From Bacillota bacterium (GTDB lineage Bacteria > Bacillota > Clostridia > Saccharofermentanales > DTU023): DNA of 33,060 nucleotides. The stretch is from NCBI GenBank assembly GCA_029570375.1, contig JAKPXB010000010.1:1-33060 (forward strand). Direction: 5' to 3'. This document shows, piece after piece, positions 15,433 through 23,879 of the stretch (position 1 is the stretch's first letter; the number at the start of each line of letters is the position of its first letter). The position numbers and the translations under genes are program-made. The notes below the pieces were generated by a model. It was not told where the DNA came from and ran no database searches. It saw only the letters and a program-made list of their open reading frames with translations.

Positions 15433-16431
15433 ATGAACACTTACCCGAAGAAAAGAAACATCGCTGTCGTTATCGCGGGACTGCTCGCGGGCATGATACT
15501 GGCGTCCGCCGTATTTGTGTTCGGATACCTGTATTTTGTGATCGGTCTTCGGACCTTTCACAAAACAGGCTCAATCCCCATCGAGACGGGGCTTGAAAAT
15601 CTTGACGTGCCGCCCAATATGTCTAAAGGGATGAATATCCCGGTCAGGCAGGAAGGGCATTTAAAGAACTTTTTGATTATCGGATCGGATACGCGCAATC
15701 CCGATACCCATGGCCGGTCGGACGCGATGATGCTTGTGACGGTCAACACGAAGACGAAGAAAATCCATGTGACCTCACTGATGCGCGCCATCTATGTCAG
15801 TATCCCGCAGGATCCCGATCCCCAGTACGCGAAGAACTGGACCTCGCAGTATATGTTGAACGCCGCCCACACGTGGGGAGGCCCGCGGCTGCTTCTGAAG
15901 ACCGTCCAGAGGAATTTCCGGGTGGATGTATCGCAGTACATCGCGACGGACTTCAGCGGCTTTAAGGGTGTCATCGACAAGGTCGGCGGTGTGCCGATTA
16001 ATCTGACTGCCGCGGAGGCGAAGTACCTGAATAAGCTGTTGGGCGGCAAATCGCTCACGGCGGGGGAGCAGCTCCTAGACGGGGAAACAGCGCTCCATTA
16101 CGCCAGAATCCGAAAGCTTGATTCCGATTTCAAGCGCATGGAGCGCCAGAGAAATGTGATCATAGCGCTGTTTAAGAAAATAGGCTCGTGCAGCACAAAG
16201 AAGATGTCGGCGACTGCGGAATCGCTGATGCCCTTTGTAACGACGAATATCTCTGATATCGATTTCATGAGCCTGATCTTCGACTTTATCACTTACCGCC
16301 ATTATGAGATTGACCAGATGATGCTGCCGTTGGAGACGTATAAGGCAAAAGTTGTTATCCGCGGCATGGAAATGTACGACATCGACTGGAAGGAGAATAT
16401 CGGCGCGCTTCACAAGTTTATGGAGAGCTGA
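15433..16431 (+). CDS. LytR-CpsA-Psr (LCP) family cell-wall glycopolymer ligase
   Basis: 332 residues. LCP proteins transfer undecaprenyl-linked polymers such as teichoic acid or capsule to peptidoglycan on the outside of the membrane. Seen: short basic start (PKKR), one transmembrane helix (about 10-38), then the LCP domain with FLIIGSDTR (80-88), GRSDAMMLVTVN (94-105), and ALHYARIRK followed by FKRMERQR near 220-235, the Arg-rich phosphate-binding part. The usual S-L/I-P-R-D loop reads SLMRA at 115-119: Arg118 is kept, but the Asp is Ala. No Shine-Dalgarno is visible before ATG 15433, and a TATAAT lies six bases upstream, so the message may be leaderless. Followed by ruvC after 51 bp. Confidence 0.92.
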   Translation: MNTYPKKRNIAVVIAGLLAGMILASAVFVFGYLYFVIGLRTFHKTGSIPIETGLENLDVPPNMSKGMNIPVRQEGHLKNFLIIGSDTRNPDTHGRSDAMMLVTVNTKTKKIHVTSLMRAIYVSIPQDPDPQYAKNWTSQYMLNAAHTWGGPRLLLKTVQRNFRVDVSQYIATDFSGFKGVIDKVGGVPINLTAAEAKYLNKLLGGKSLTAGEQLLDGETALHYARIRKLDSDFKRMERQRNVIIALFKKIGSCSTKKMSATAESLMPFVTTNISDIDFMSLIFDFITYRHYEIDQMMLPLETYKAKVVIRGMEMYDIDWKENIGALHKFMES

Positions 16432-16482
16432 GAAGCTGCCGCCGTCCAGACCCGATCAGCGTGACAAGTCGGGAGGCCCGCA

Positions 16483-16989
16483 TTGGTTATTCTTGGAATC
16501 GACCCCGGCTACGCCATAACCGGATTTGGCGTGCTCCAATACAATAAAAGCCATTTCCGCGTCCTCGATTACGGTGTGGTGCGGACGGGTGCGGGCGCGC
16601 CGTTTCCCGAACGCCTGCTGGCGATTCAACAGGCGCTCTCTGATCTCCTGGATCGTTACCGGCCGGACTGTGTCGCGATTGAGGAATTGTTCTTCAGCCG
16701 CAACACGACAACAGCCATCGGGGCGGCACAGGCCCGCGGCGTGGCTGTGGTCACCGCGGCGTCATCGGGCCTTCCCGTCTATGAGTACACGCCGATCCAG
16801 GTGAAGCTCGCCGTAACCGGTTACGGCCGGGCGGAAAAACAGCAGGTCCAGGAGATGGTCCGCATCCTGTTGAATCTGTCTGAGAAACCGGAGCCCGACG
16901 ACGCGGCCGACGCGCTCGCCGTGGCGATCTGTCACGCGCACTCGGGGAACAGAGACAGCGCGCTCGCCGTCGGCGGTTATCAGAAGTAG
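16483..16989 (+). CDS. ruvC: Holliday junction endodeoxyribonuclease RuvC
   Basis: 168 residues; resolves Holliday junctions together with RuvAB. The RNase H-fold catalytic acids are present: LGIDPG (Asp7) at the N-terminus, AIEELFFSRN in the middle, and PDDAADALAVAICH near the end. The RxxxAIGxAQARG helix appears as NTTTAIGAAQARGVA. Start is TTG at 16483 with GGGAGG about 8 nt upstream; no in-frame ATG fits the family N-terminus (M/L-VILGIDPG). First gene of the ruvC-ruvA-ruvB set, 72 bp before ruvA. Confidence 0.96.
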   Translation: MVILGIDPGYAITGFGVLQYNKSHFRVLDYGVVRTGAGAPFPERLLAIQQALSDLLDRYRPDCVAIEELFFSRNTTTAIGAAQARGVAVVTAASSGLPVYEYTPIQVKLAVTGYGRAEKQQVQEMVRILLNLSEKPEPDDAADALAVAICHAHSGNRDSALAVGGYQK

Positions 16990-17061
16990 CGGAAGCGGGC
17001 GGCAGCACAGAGTTTATCGGTGTCATGTCCGACGGGACCATAAACGCGTGAGGAGACGCTT

Positions 17062-17676
17062 ATGATTGCCAGTATACAAGGCCGCATTGTCAGGAAAAGC
17101 GAAGAATTTGTGATCATTGAGCAGGGGGGAATCGGGTTCCGGCTCGATGTCGCCCCGCGGACGGCTGCTTCGCTCCCTCCCGCCGGCGAGGCGGCGAAAC
17201 TGTTCACATTTCTCCACGTCCGTGAGAACGAGCTTGGCCTCTTCGGATTCGCGACGGAAGAGGAGAAAAACCTCTTTGAACTTGTGCAGACAGTGAGCGG
17301 CGTCGGACCGCGCCTCGCGCTTCAGGTTGTCGACACGCTGACGCCTGACGCTTTCGCGCTCGCCATTCTGCAAAACGACACCGCGCAGCTGACCCGGATC
17401 AAGGGCATCGGAAAGAAAGGCGCCGCCCGCATGGTGCTGGAACTGACCGACAAGCTGAAAAAGGCGGGCGTCGCTGTCTCGGGAGGGGACGGCGCCATAT
17501 CGGCGCCCGTTCAGGATGCCGGGGGCAGCTGCGCGGAAGAAGTGCTGGCCGCTTTAATGGTGCTGGGCTATAGTTCGCCCGAAGCCAGGGACGCCATCAA
17601 ACGCGCGAATCCCGGTGCCGGTGATTCTGTCGAAAGCCTGTTGAGGAGAGCGCTCGGGCAGCTGGCCATTTTCTGA
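17062..17676 (+). CDS. ruvA: Holliday junction branch migration protein RuvA
   Basis: 204 residues; the tetramer binds four-way junctions and loads RuvB. The N-terminal OB domain starts MIASIQGRIV; helix-hairpin-helix motifs are VSGVGPRLALQV and IKGIGKKGAARMVLEL (about residues 77-130). A flexible Gly/Ala linker follows, then the C-terminal RuvB-contact domain (AEEVLAALMVLGYSSPEARDA). Normal length. Start ATG 17062 with GAGGAG about 8 nt upstream. Separated from ruvB by 148 bp containing a tiny leader ORF and a T tract. Confidence 0.96.
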   Translation: MIASIQGRIVRKSEEFVIIEQGGIGFRLDVAPRTAASLPPAGEAAKLFTFLHVRENELGLFGFATEEEKNLFELVQTVSGVGPRLALQVVDTLTPDAFALAILQNDTAQLTRIKGIGKKGAARMVLELTDKLKKAGVAVSGGDGAISAPVQDAGGSCAEEVLAALMVLGYSSPEARDAIKRANPGAGDSVESLLRRALGQLAIF

Positions 17677-17723
17677 GCCGGAGGCGGGGATTTCGCTCCC
17701 ATGTGAAAATTTTTTGCCAGGAG

Positions 17724-17758
17724 GAGGCACCTATGACACGGACAGCGCCTCTTTTTTT
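17724..17758 (+). terminator. weak hairpin plus T tract between ruvA and ruvB
   Basis: GAGGC (17724-17728) can pair with GCCTC (17747-17751), followed by seven T (17752-17758). The stem is short and the loop long (18 nt), so it would be a leaky terminator or attenuator at best. Confidence 0.35.
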
Positions 17759-17762
17759 CTGA
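17733..17762 (+). CDS. possible 9-residue leader peptide upstream of ruvB
   Basis: ATG at 17733 preceded by AGGAGGAGG (17719-17727) with 5 nt spacing, one of the strongest ribosome sites in the window. It encodes MTRTAPLFF and stops at TGA 17760-17762. The last codons lie in the T tract of the weak hairpin, and ribosome movement would open the hairpin, as in attenuators. The peptide has no recognisable homology. It could be chance; nothing but layout supports it. Confidence 0.35.
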   Translation: MTRTAPLFF

Positions 17763-17824
17763 TACCATTGTAAAAAGCGATCGCGAAACGCTTGTGATCG
17801 ATGATGAGAACAGCAGGAGAGAGT

Positions 17825-18925
17825 ATGTACGAGTTTGAAAGCCGCATGGAGCACGACGAAAGGGATGACCGCTTCGATGAGGAACGCGTCCTCTCGCGGA
17901 AAGCTTTGCGTGAAGACTCCGAAGAGCCGCATCTCCGGCCGACACGGTGGGGAGAGTACTTCGGGCAGGAGAAAGTAAAAGCCAATCTCAGCATCGCCAT
18001 TGAAGCGGCGAAGGCGAGAGGCGAGTCTCTCGATCACATTCTCCTTTATGGCCCGCCGGGGCTTGGAAAAACAACACTGGCGGCTATTATCGCGAATGAA
18101 CTCGGTGTTGAAATGCGTATCACTTCCGGTCCCGCGATTGAGCGGCAGGGGGACCTCGCGGCGATCCTCACCAACCTCGGCGAGCGCGATGTGCTCTTTA
18201 TCGACGAGATACACCGCCTCAACAGGACAGTGGAAGAAGTGCTGTACCCCGCGATGGAGGACTACGCGCTCGACATTATGATCGGGAAAGGCCCGTCCGC
18301 GCGTTCCATCAGGCTCGATCTGCCGCGCTTCACGCTGATCGGGGCGACGACACGCGCCGGACTTCTGACATCGCCGCTTCGCGACCGTTTCGGGATTATT
18401 CAGCGGCTCGACCTCTACGCGCCGGATGAGATTGCGCAGATTCTGAACCGCTACGCTGCCCTGTTAGGCGTGGGTATCGATGGCGACGGCCTCCGTGAGC
18501 TCTCGATGCGCTGCCGGGGAACGCCGCGTGTGGCGATCCGCCTGCTGCGGCGGATGCGCGATTACGCCCAGATACACGGTGACAATATCATCGACCGCGA
18601 TATTTGCGAGATGGGGTTGTCGGCTCTGGAGATCGACGGGATCGGTCTGGACGGCAATGACCGCCTCATCATGCGCGTGATGGCTGAGATGTACGACGGC
18701 GGCCCCGTGGGACTCGATACGCTTGCCGCGTCAACGGGTGAGGACTCTGTCACGATTGAGGATATTTACGAACCGTATCTGATGCAGATCGGCTTTCTCG
18801 CGAAAACGCCGCGCGGACGGATCCTGACGCGTGGGGGATTTGAACACCTCGGCATTCCGTACGCGGAAAGGGACACGCGGATGAACACGAACGGTCAGAT
18901 GACGCTGCAGGATATTCTTAAGTAA
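17825..18925 (+). CDS. ruvB: Holliday junction branch migration ATPase RuvB
   Basis: 366 residues; AAA+ motor that drives branch migration with RuvA. Walker [10 protein letters not shown] near residues 76-84, Walker B with [10 protein letters not shown], the family loop [20 protein letters not shown], sensor [18 protein letters not shown], arginine finger region and the C-terminal winged helix ([17 protein letters not shown]). Start ATG 17825 is chosen because AGGAGAGAG (17815-17823) directly precedes it; the frame is open from 17801. The N-terminus is about 25 residues longer than in many RuvB proteins and is acidic ([13 protein letters not shown]). The queH start follows after 30 bp. Confidence 0.97.
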   Translation: MYEFESRMEHDERDDRFDEERVLSRKALREDSEEPHLRPTRWGEYFGQEKVKANLSIAIEAAKARGESLDHILLYGPPGLGKTTLAAIIANELGVEMRITSGPAIERQGDLAAILTNLGERDVLFIDEIHRLNRTVEEVLYPAMEDYALDIMIGKGPSARSIRLDLPRFTLIGATTRAGLLTSPLRDRFGIIQRLDLYAPDEIAQILNRYAALLGVGIDGDGLRELSMRCRGTPRVAIRLLRRMRDYAQIHGDNIIDRDICEMGLSALEIDGIGLDGNDRLIMRVMAEMYDGGPVGLDTLAASTGEDSVTIEDIYEPYLMQIGFLAKTPRGRILTRGGFEHLGIPYAERDTRMNTNGQMTLQDILK

Positions 18926-18955
18926 AAGTATCGGAAGGAAGGGAGATGATGCGGC

Positions 18956-19576
18956 TTGAGCCGGGAACTGTCTTTTCATAAAATACTGCTTCACATTTGC
19001 TGCGGTCCCTGCGCGATGTGGCCGCTTCGCTCGCTCCTCGACAGCGGCGCCGATGTGACGCTGTTTTTCTATAACCCCAATATTCACCCGGAGATGGAAT
19101 GGAAACGCCGCTTTGAAAACGCGGAACGCGTCGCCGGGCATTACAACCTCCGAATGATTGTCGAACCGGACAACAATTCATCCGCCTGGCGCGACCGCGA
19201 GGATGACGGCGATCAGCGCTGTCGTTTCTGCTATGAAACACGCCTTGAACGGACAGCCCGCGAAGCCGCGGCGAATGGTTATGACGCGGTCAGCACGACA
19301 TTGCTTGTCAGCCCCTATCAGAACCGTGAACTGCTGCTCGCCGCCGGGAAAGCGGCCGCGGACGCGAACGATGTCTCTTTCGTTCCTTTTGATTGGCGGG
19401 ATGGATTCAGAAAAGGGCAGGAGATGGCCCGCGAGCTCGGACTGTACCGTCAGAAGTACTGCGGATGTGTCGTGTCGCTCGAGCATTCCGATTACTTCGA
19501 GACAGTCTCGCGCGAGCACGAACAGCTCGCTTTGGCAGCGTGCCTGGGCTGTGGTGGGGATCTGCTGCGCGGCTGA
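18956..19576 (+). CDS. queH: epoxyqueuosine reductase QueH
   Basis: 206 residues, DUF208/QueH family: reduces epoxyqueuosine to queuosine in tRNA, the last step of the pathway, using an iron-sulfur cluster. Seen: LLHICCGPCA (Cys15, Cys16, Cys19), FFYNPNIHP, RCRFCYETRLE (Cys89, Cys92), STTLLVSPYQNRE, and YCGCVVS (Cys169-Cys171 region), all family hallmarks. Start: TTG at 18956, the only start in this frame that keeps the normal N-terminus; GGGAG lies about 10 nt upstream, and the ATGs between are in a frame that stops after 11 codons. Thirty base pairs downstream of ruvB, so probably in the same transcript. It links functionally with the QueT-like transporter near the window start. Confidence 0.94.
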   Translation: MSRELSFHKILLHICCGPCAMWPLRSLLDSGADVTLFFYNPNIHPEMEWKRRFENAERVAGHYNLRMIVEPDNNSSAWRDREDDGDQRCRFCYETRLERTAREAAANGYDAVSTTLLVSPYQNRELLLAAGKAAADANDVSFVPFDWRDGFRKGQEMARELGLYRQKYCGCVVSLEHSDYFETVSREHEQLALAACLGCGGDLLRG

Positions 19577-19591
19577 GCCTGTCCGGGAGCC

Positions 19592-19621
19592 GCGGATCAG
19601 TCTGTTTCTCTTATGATCCGC
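19592..19621. terminator. inverted repeat between convergent queH and rqcH
   Basis: GCGGATCA (19592-19599) and TGATCCGC (19614-19621) form a perfect 8-bp stem with a 14-nt loop. The rqcH stop codon falls in the loop. There is no proper T run, so termination is only suggested. Confidence 0.4.
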
Positions 19622-21488
19622 TCGCATCCGGCCGCAGGGAGGACGGGTCGAGAGGAGCCGCATAGATTGTTTTGTACTGGCTGTAGGTGACGCGCCCCGG
19701 ACTGGATCCCGGGGGCTTTTTCACATCGCGGACATGGCAGTAATCCACTTCGGCAGGGCCTCCCAGCCTCCCTGCCCCTGAATACCAGGCCGCGATCCCG
19801 GCCGCCTCGGCGATGGTTCTTTCCGGTACTTCTTTTCCCGCGGAGGCGATGATGACGTGAGAGCCCGGCTGCTGCCTGACATGGAACCACCAGTCATCCT
19901 TCCCCGCTTTTCGCAGCAGGGACTCATTCTGGAAATTATTTCTTCCTGAGAAAATCGTAAACCCATCGGAGGATTTGTATTCCCTCGGAGGCAGGGGAGG
20001 CGCCTCCCGCCTGCCGCGCCTCTGCGCTTTCTTCCCCTCTTTCTCGTATGCCTTCGCGCGCCGGCGCTCTTTAGATGCCGGTTTGCCGGGAGCTTTCCCG
20101 CCGTCCCGGGCGCATTGATCCTGATTTTCACCGGGAGAGCGGTCTGTCCTCACATTGAATTCGTGCTCGACGGCGAGGAGGTCATCGCGTGATTCCGCGC
20201 GGTCGACCGCGGTGGCGAGCGACGCGAGCCATGCGAGTTCATCATGATCCTGTTCGATCAGCCTGGACGCGGCGTCGAAACGCCGTTCGTTCCGTTTCGC
20301 ACGGCGGAAATAGCGCGCGGCGTTCTCCGCGGGCGAAAGACGGGGATCCAGTTCGCATAGGACGGTCGACCCCTGTTCACGGTAATTCTCAAGATGAACT
20401 TCGGACGCGCCTCTGGGAACCGCGTAAATATACGCGAGAAGAAGTTCGCCTTTCAGTTTGTCAGCCGCCGACGTTTTCCCTCTGGCGAGCTCCGATTCGT
20501 GCAGTTCGCGTTTTCTGGCTGTTTTTTTCATGCGCTCGCCGATTCGCCGTGATAGCGACGCGCGAAGCCTTTGGAACGCGTCACCTTCGGATGCTGACCG
20601 GCAGTAATCTGTCAGCGCGTCGGAGACTCTCGCGTATGGCTTTTTGTACGGCAGATGTGTCAGGGGAATGGCGTGCGCCGCCACCCACCGGAACTCGCGT
20701 GATGTCGGGCATTCCACGGCGTAGACGCCCGGCGCCCGAATGCCTTCCGCCACTTGGCGGCAGATGGATTTTACCGCGTCCGCGAGCTTCTGTTTCCCGT
20801 CTGCGTCGAGAGACAGGAAAGGGACATGCGGATCAATCCCCGCCCTGTAGGCGGCTTCATCTCCCAGAATGGGGGAGAAACCGGCGGCCGCGCCATAAGC
20901 GGCCTGCGAAACGCTTGAACCGGGCTTAACATGCGCGAACAGGCCGTCAGCTGTTTTCGTGAGGCATGTCCCCGCAGAGGGACGCGGCTGTTCCGGAGGC
21001 GGAGAATAGGGATGAGCGGGCAGAATTTCCCTCGCCCGGTTGACGCTGTGGTCGATATGGCGGAGCGGATTCAGGATAACGCCGCGCTCATTGACAACAA
21101 TCAGATTGGCTGTCCGGGGCATACATTCGAAAATAAGCTGAAGATCCTGTTCGTCGCCGAGTTCATCGATCGTGTGAAAAAGGAATCGGACGACGCGCTC
21201 ACCTTCCGGTGAACAGATGTGTGCGAGTTTCGCCCGCCGGAAGTGCTTTCGCATAAACATCACGAATGACGGAGGGGGGTTGAGCGCGGGAGGGGCGCTG
21301 CCGGCTGTCAGTTCGAAGACAGGCCTCGAAGGATTGGCGCCGAGTATGAGAGCCAGGCGCCCTTCCGTCTGAGAGTAGAGGTGAAGAATGAGCGTGTTGC
21401 GGTCACTCATCGCCATGCGGTCAATGAGCGCCCCTCTCAACCGCTCATCGAGTTCCTCTGCTAACGCGCCTATCGTAATGCCATCCAT
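19611..21488 (-). CDS. rqcH: RqcH/FbpA (NFACT) ribosome-associated quality control protein
   Basis: 625 residues from ATG 21488. RqcH binds stalled 50S subunits and, with tRNA-Ala, adds C-terminal alanine tails; it is also described as a fibronectin-binding protein. Seen: NFACT-N domain from MDGITIGALAEEL; helical or coiled middle (about 300-470); basic low-complexity linker (about 470-515, Lys/Arg/Glu-rich); NFACT-R domain starting YKSSDGFTIFSGRNNFQNE with DDWWFHVRQQPGSHV near 550. With this start, residues 97-98 are Glu-Arg where the studied B. subtilis protein has the Asp-Arg pair needed for tailing. The frame is open to GTG 21521, but that start lacks a ribosome site and spoils this numbering. 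Convergent with queH. Confidence 0.9.
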   Translation of the reverse strand: MDGITIGALAEELDERLRGALIDRMAMSDRNTLILHLYSQTEGRLALILGANPSRPVFELTAGSAPPALNPPPSFVMFMRKHFRRAKLAHICSPEGERVVRFLFHTIDELGDEQDLQLIFECMPRTANLIVVNERGVILNPLRHIDHSVNRAREILPAHPYSPPPEQPRPSAGTCLTKTADGLFAHVKPGSSVSQAAYGAAAGFSPILGDEAAYRAGIDPHVPFLSLDADGKQKLADAVKSICRQVAEGIRAPGVYAVECPTSREFRWVAAHAIPLTHLPYKKPYARVSDALTDYCRSASEGDAFQRLRASLSRRIGERMKKTARKRELHESELARGKTSAADKLKGELLLAYIYAVPRGASEVHLENYREQGSTVLCELDPRLSPAENAARYFRRAKRNERRFDAASRLIEQDHDELAWLASLATAVDRAESRDDLLAVEHEFNVRTDRSPGENQDQCARDGGKAPGKPASKERRRAKAYEKEGKKAQRRGRREAPPLPPREYKSSDGFTIFSGRNNFQNESLLRKAGKDDWWFHVRQQPGSHVIIASAGKEVPERTIAEAAGIAAWYSGAGRLGGPAEVDYCHVRDVKKPPGSSPGRVTYSQYKTIYAAPLDPSSLRPDASGS

Positions 21489-21562
21489 GTGATATCCGTC
21501 CCGTTCCTTCCCGTGTGTCACGTTTCATAGTATCATGAGAGAGATCATGAGGCAGGAGACCG

Positions 21563-21871
21563 ATGGCAAAAGAAATGGCTAAACGTAAAAAAAGGGCCGG
21601 TTCCGGTTCGGCCGGGAAAAAAGTGGAAACTCAGACAGCAAAATCACGATTCATCCCCGACGAGATGCGATTCAGCCGGCGTTTTATCACGTCAAAAGCC
21701 GGGCGATGGATAATCGCCATTCTGGCCGTTTCCCTCCTGCTTATACTCGACGTCTTGATCGCGGGGAAGAATGCCGACCTGTTCTTCGTTCTGACAGGAG
21801 TCGAAGGACTCGTTGGAATCCTGTTGATCGGGGTTCTCCTGCTGTATAGGCGCGCGTCGAAAACCGGATAA
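21563..21871 (+). CDS. small two-helix membrane protein, function unknown
   Basis: 102 residues. The first 50 are strongly basic and hydrophilic (MAKEMAKRKKRAGSGSAGKK and onward), followed by a transmembrane helix WIIAILAVSLLLILDVLIAG and a second, GVEGLVGILLIGVLLLYRR. The helices are joined by a short outside loop; both ends would be cytoplasmic. ATG 21563 has AGGAG (21555-21559) upstream. Divergent from rqcH and ended by a strong terminator, so a single-gene unit. No family recognised. Confidence 0.75.
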   Translation: MAKEMAKRKKRAGSGSAGKKVETQTAKSRFIPDEMRFSRRFITSKAGRWIIAILAVSLLLILDVLIAGKNADLFFVLTGVEGLVGILLIGVLLLYRRASKTG

Positions 21872-21992
21872 AGTTTAAGAGGGTGCGGCTCTCTCGCCTG
21901 CGCTTAGCGCGGACGAAAGAACCGCCTTTTCAGAGAACCCCGGCGGAAAATGACAGACCTGAGAACTGCGCTTGTCTTCGCGCAAAAAGAAG

Positions 21993-22025
21993 GGCGATGC
22001 ACCGATCACGGCGCATCGCCTTTTT
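21993..22025. terminator. strong, probably bidirectional terminator
   Basis: GGCGATGC (21993-22000) and GCATCGCC (22013-22020) form a perfect 8-bp stem, continued inward by CCG/CGG around ATCA after an A-C mismatch. Five T follow on the + strand. On the - strand the far side reads CTTCTTTTTG. It serves the small membrane protein and, from the other side, hydA. Confidence 0.9.
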
Positions 22026-22055
22026 ACTTATCAGCTGCTTTTTGCGCGGTCAGCT

Positions 22056-23861
22056 TTACTCCTCACATTCTCCTACTGCTTTTTGAACGTAGAAGGGGCG
22101 TTTGTGGTAATGCGTATGCAGATACTTGTGCGCGACTTCGCTGTTCGGCGCTCCCAGGAACTTGTCGATCAGTTCGATGAGTTCGGGATTCTGGTGAGAT
22201 TTGCGGAGCACCTGGCGCTCGTCCTCGCTGTACAGGGCGTTCGCGCGCGCGGGGCGCGGATCGACGGTCATACGCTCCGTGGAGGAGACATAGGACTGTC
22301 CGCCGCCGTGGATACAGCCGCCCGGACACGCCATGACTTCAATAAAGTGACAGGAGAGCTTGCCGTCGCGGACCGCGTTGAGGACGGCGCCCGCATTCTT
22401 GACGGTCGAGCAGACGACTACCTTCACCTCTGTCGGAACGCCTCCGATCGGAACCGTGACGGAGGCCTGTTTGATACCCTCCATGCCGCGTACTGCTTTG
22501 TACTCGAACGAAGGGAGGTCTTCCCCGGTCAGGACATCTGCGGCTGTTCTGAGCGCGGCTTCCATAACACCGCCTGTCGTTCCGAAGATGACGGCAGCGC
22601 CGGTGTAGTCGCCGAGGACACTATCGGGAACCGCGTCTTCGAGCTGGTCAAAGTCGAGTCCCGCCTGCTTGATCATATCGCCCAGCTCGCGTGTCGTGAG
22701 CGAGTAATCGACATCGCGGAGTCCGTCGACTTCGAGTTCTTCACGGCTCGCCTCGGTCTTCTTCGAGGTGCAGGGCATAACGGAGACGACGACGATTTTC
22801 TTCGGGTCGATTCCTTTGACTTTGGCAAAGTATGACTTGATGATCGCTCCCATCATGTTCTGCGGCGATTTGCACGTCGAGAGGTTGGGGAGGAAGTCGG
22901 GGTGATACATTTCGCAGTAGCGGACCCAGCCGGGCGAGCACGATGTGATCATCGGCAGGACGCCGCCTGTTGTGACGCGGTGCAGAAGCTCGTTCGCCTC
23001 TTCGCTGATGGTGAGGTCGGCGGCGAAGTTTGTGTCAAAGACATAATCGAATCCCATTTCGTGGAGCGCCGCTGTCATTTTGCCGGTGACAGGCGTGCCG
23101 ATGGGATAGCCGAATTCCTCGCCGAGCGACGCGCGGACGGCGGGAGCTGTCTGGACGATGACGACTTTCTCCGGATCGTCAATGGCGTCCCAGATATCCT
23201 CAATGTAACGGTGCTCGTGCAGAGCGGCGACAGGGCACGCCTCGATGCACTGGCCGCAGTAGATGCAGTTGACATCGCGCATGCTGTAATTGAAAGCCGG
23301 CCCTACTTCTGTGTTGAAACCGCGGTTGGTGAACGCCAGTACACCGAGCCCCTGGACTTTCTCACACGTGCTGACGCAGCGTCCGCAGAGGATGCACTTG
23401 CTGGAATCTCTCACGATGGAAGGAGACAGCTCGTCAATTGTCTTCGGGCGTTTCTCGCCGTCGAAGCGGACGCCTTCGATGCCGCGCTCATCGGCGAGTT
23501 TCTGCAGTTCACACGTGCCGTTGCGGACACACGTCGGGCAGTTCATATCGTGATTGGCGAGGATCAGTTCGAGGTTGTACCTGACGGCTTTGCGGACAGC
23601 TTTTGTGTTTGTCTTCACTTTCATGCCGTCCTGGACCTTGAGAACGCACGTAGCGGTAAGGCCGCGCATCGGCCTTCCGTTGACTTCCACCTCAGCGACG
23701 CAGAGGCGGCAGGCGGCGATCTCATTGATATCTTTCAGATAGCAGAGGTGGGGGATATTGATCCCGGACCGGTGCGCAACCTGCAGGACTGTTTCATCCG
23801 GATCTGCCTTGAGCTCACGATTGTTTATAGTGATGGTTACTTTTTTTGTTTCTTCAGACAT
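22056..23861 (-). CDS. hydA: [FeFe]-hydrogenase catalytic subunit HydA (bifurcating, group A3 type)
   Basis: 601 residues; H2 production or uptake at the H-cluster. Domain order: N-terminal [2Fe-2S] ferredoxin fold (about 1-80, CYLKDINEIAACRLCVAEVE), His/Cys cluster motif NHDMNCPTCVRNGTCELQ near 103-120, two [4Fe-4S] motifs CILCGRCVSTCEK and CIYCGQCIEACPV, then the H-cluster domain with L1 TSCSPGW (near 307), L2 MPCTSKK (near 361) and L3 MACPGGCIHGGGQ (near 507), and a C-terminal small-subunit-like tail. All four H-cluster cysteines are present. In L1 the position after the cluster Cys is Ser, where CpI and CrHydA1 have a proton-relay Cys. Last gene of hydC-hydB-hydA; tandem AGGAG sites upstream, 18 bp after hydB. 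Fits ferredoxin/NAD(P)H electron bifurcation; maturases HydEFG are not in the window. Confidence 0.95.
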   Translation of the reverse strand: MSEETKKVTITINNRELKADPDETVLQVAHRSGINIPHLCYLKDINEIAACRLCVAEVEVNGRPMRGLTATCVLKVQDGMKVKTNTKAVRKAVRYNLELILANHDMNCPTCVRNGTCELQKLADERGIEGVRFDGEKRPKTIDELSPSIVRDSSKCILCGRCVSTCEKVQGLGVLAFTNRGFNTEVGPAFNYSMRDVNCIYCGQCIEACPVAALHEHRYIEDIWDAIDDPEKVVIVQTAPAVRASLGEEFGYPIGTPVTGKMTAALHEMGFDYVFDTNFAADLTISEEANELLHRVTTGGVLPMITSCSPGWVRYCEMYHPDFLPNLSTCKSPQNMMGAIIKSYFAKVKGIDPKKIVVVSVMPCTSKKTEASREELEVDGLRDVDYSLTTRELGDMIKQAGLDFDQLEDAVPDSVLGDYTGAAVIFGTTGGVMEAALRTAADVLTGEDLPSFEYKAVRGMEGIKQASVTVPIGGVPTEVKVVVCSTVKNAGAVLNAVRDGKLSCHFIEVMACPGGCIHGGGQSYVSSTERMTVDPRPARANALYSEDERQVLRKSHQNPELIELIDKFLGAPNSEVAHKYLHTHYHKRPFYVQKAVGECEE

Positions 23862-23879
23862 CGTTTAACTCCTTACTCC

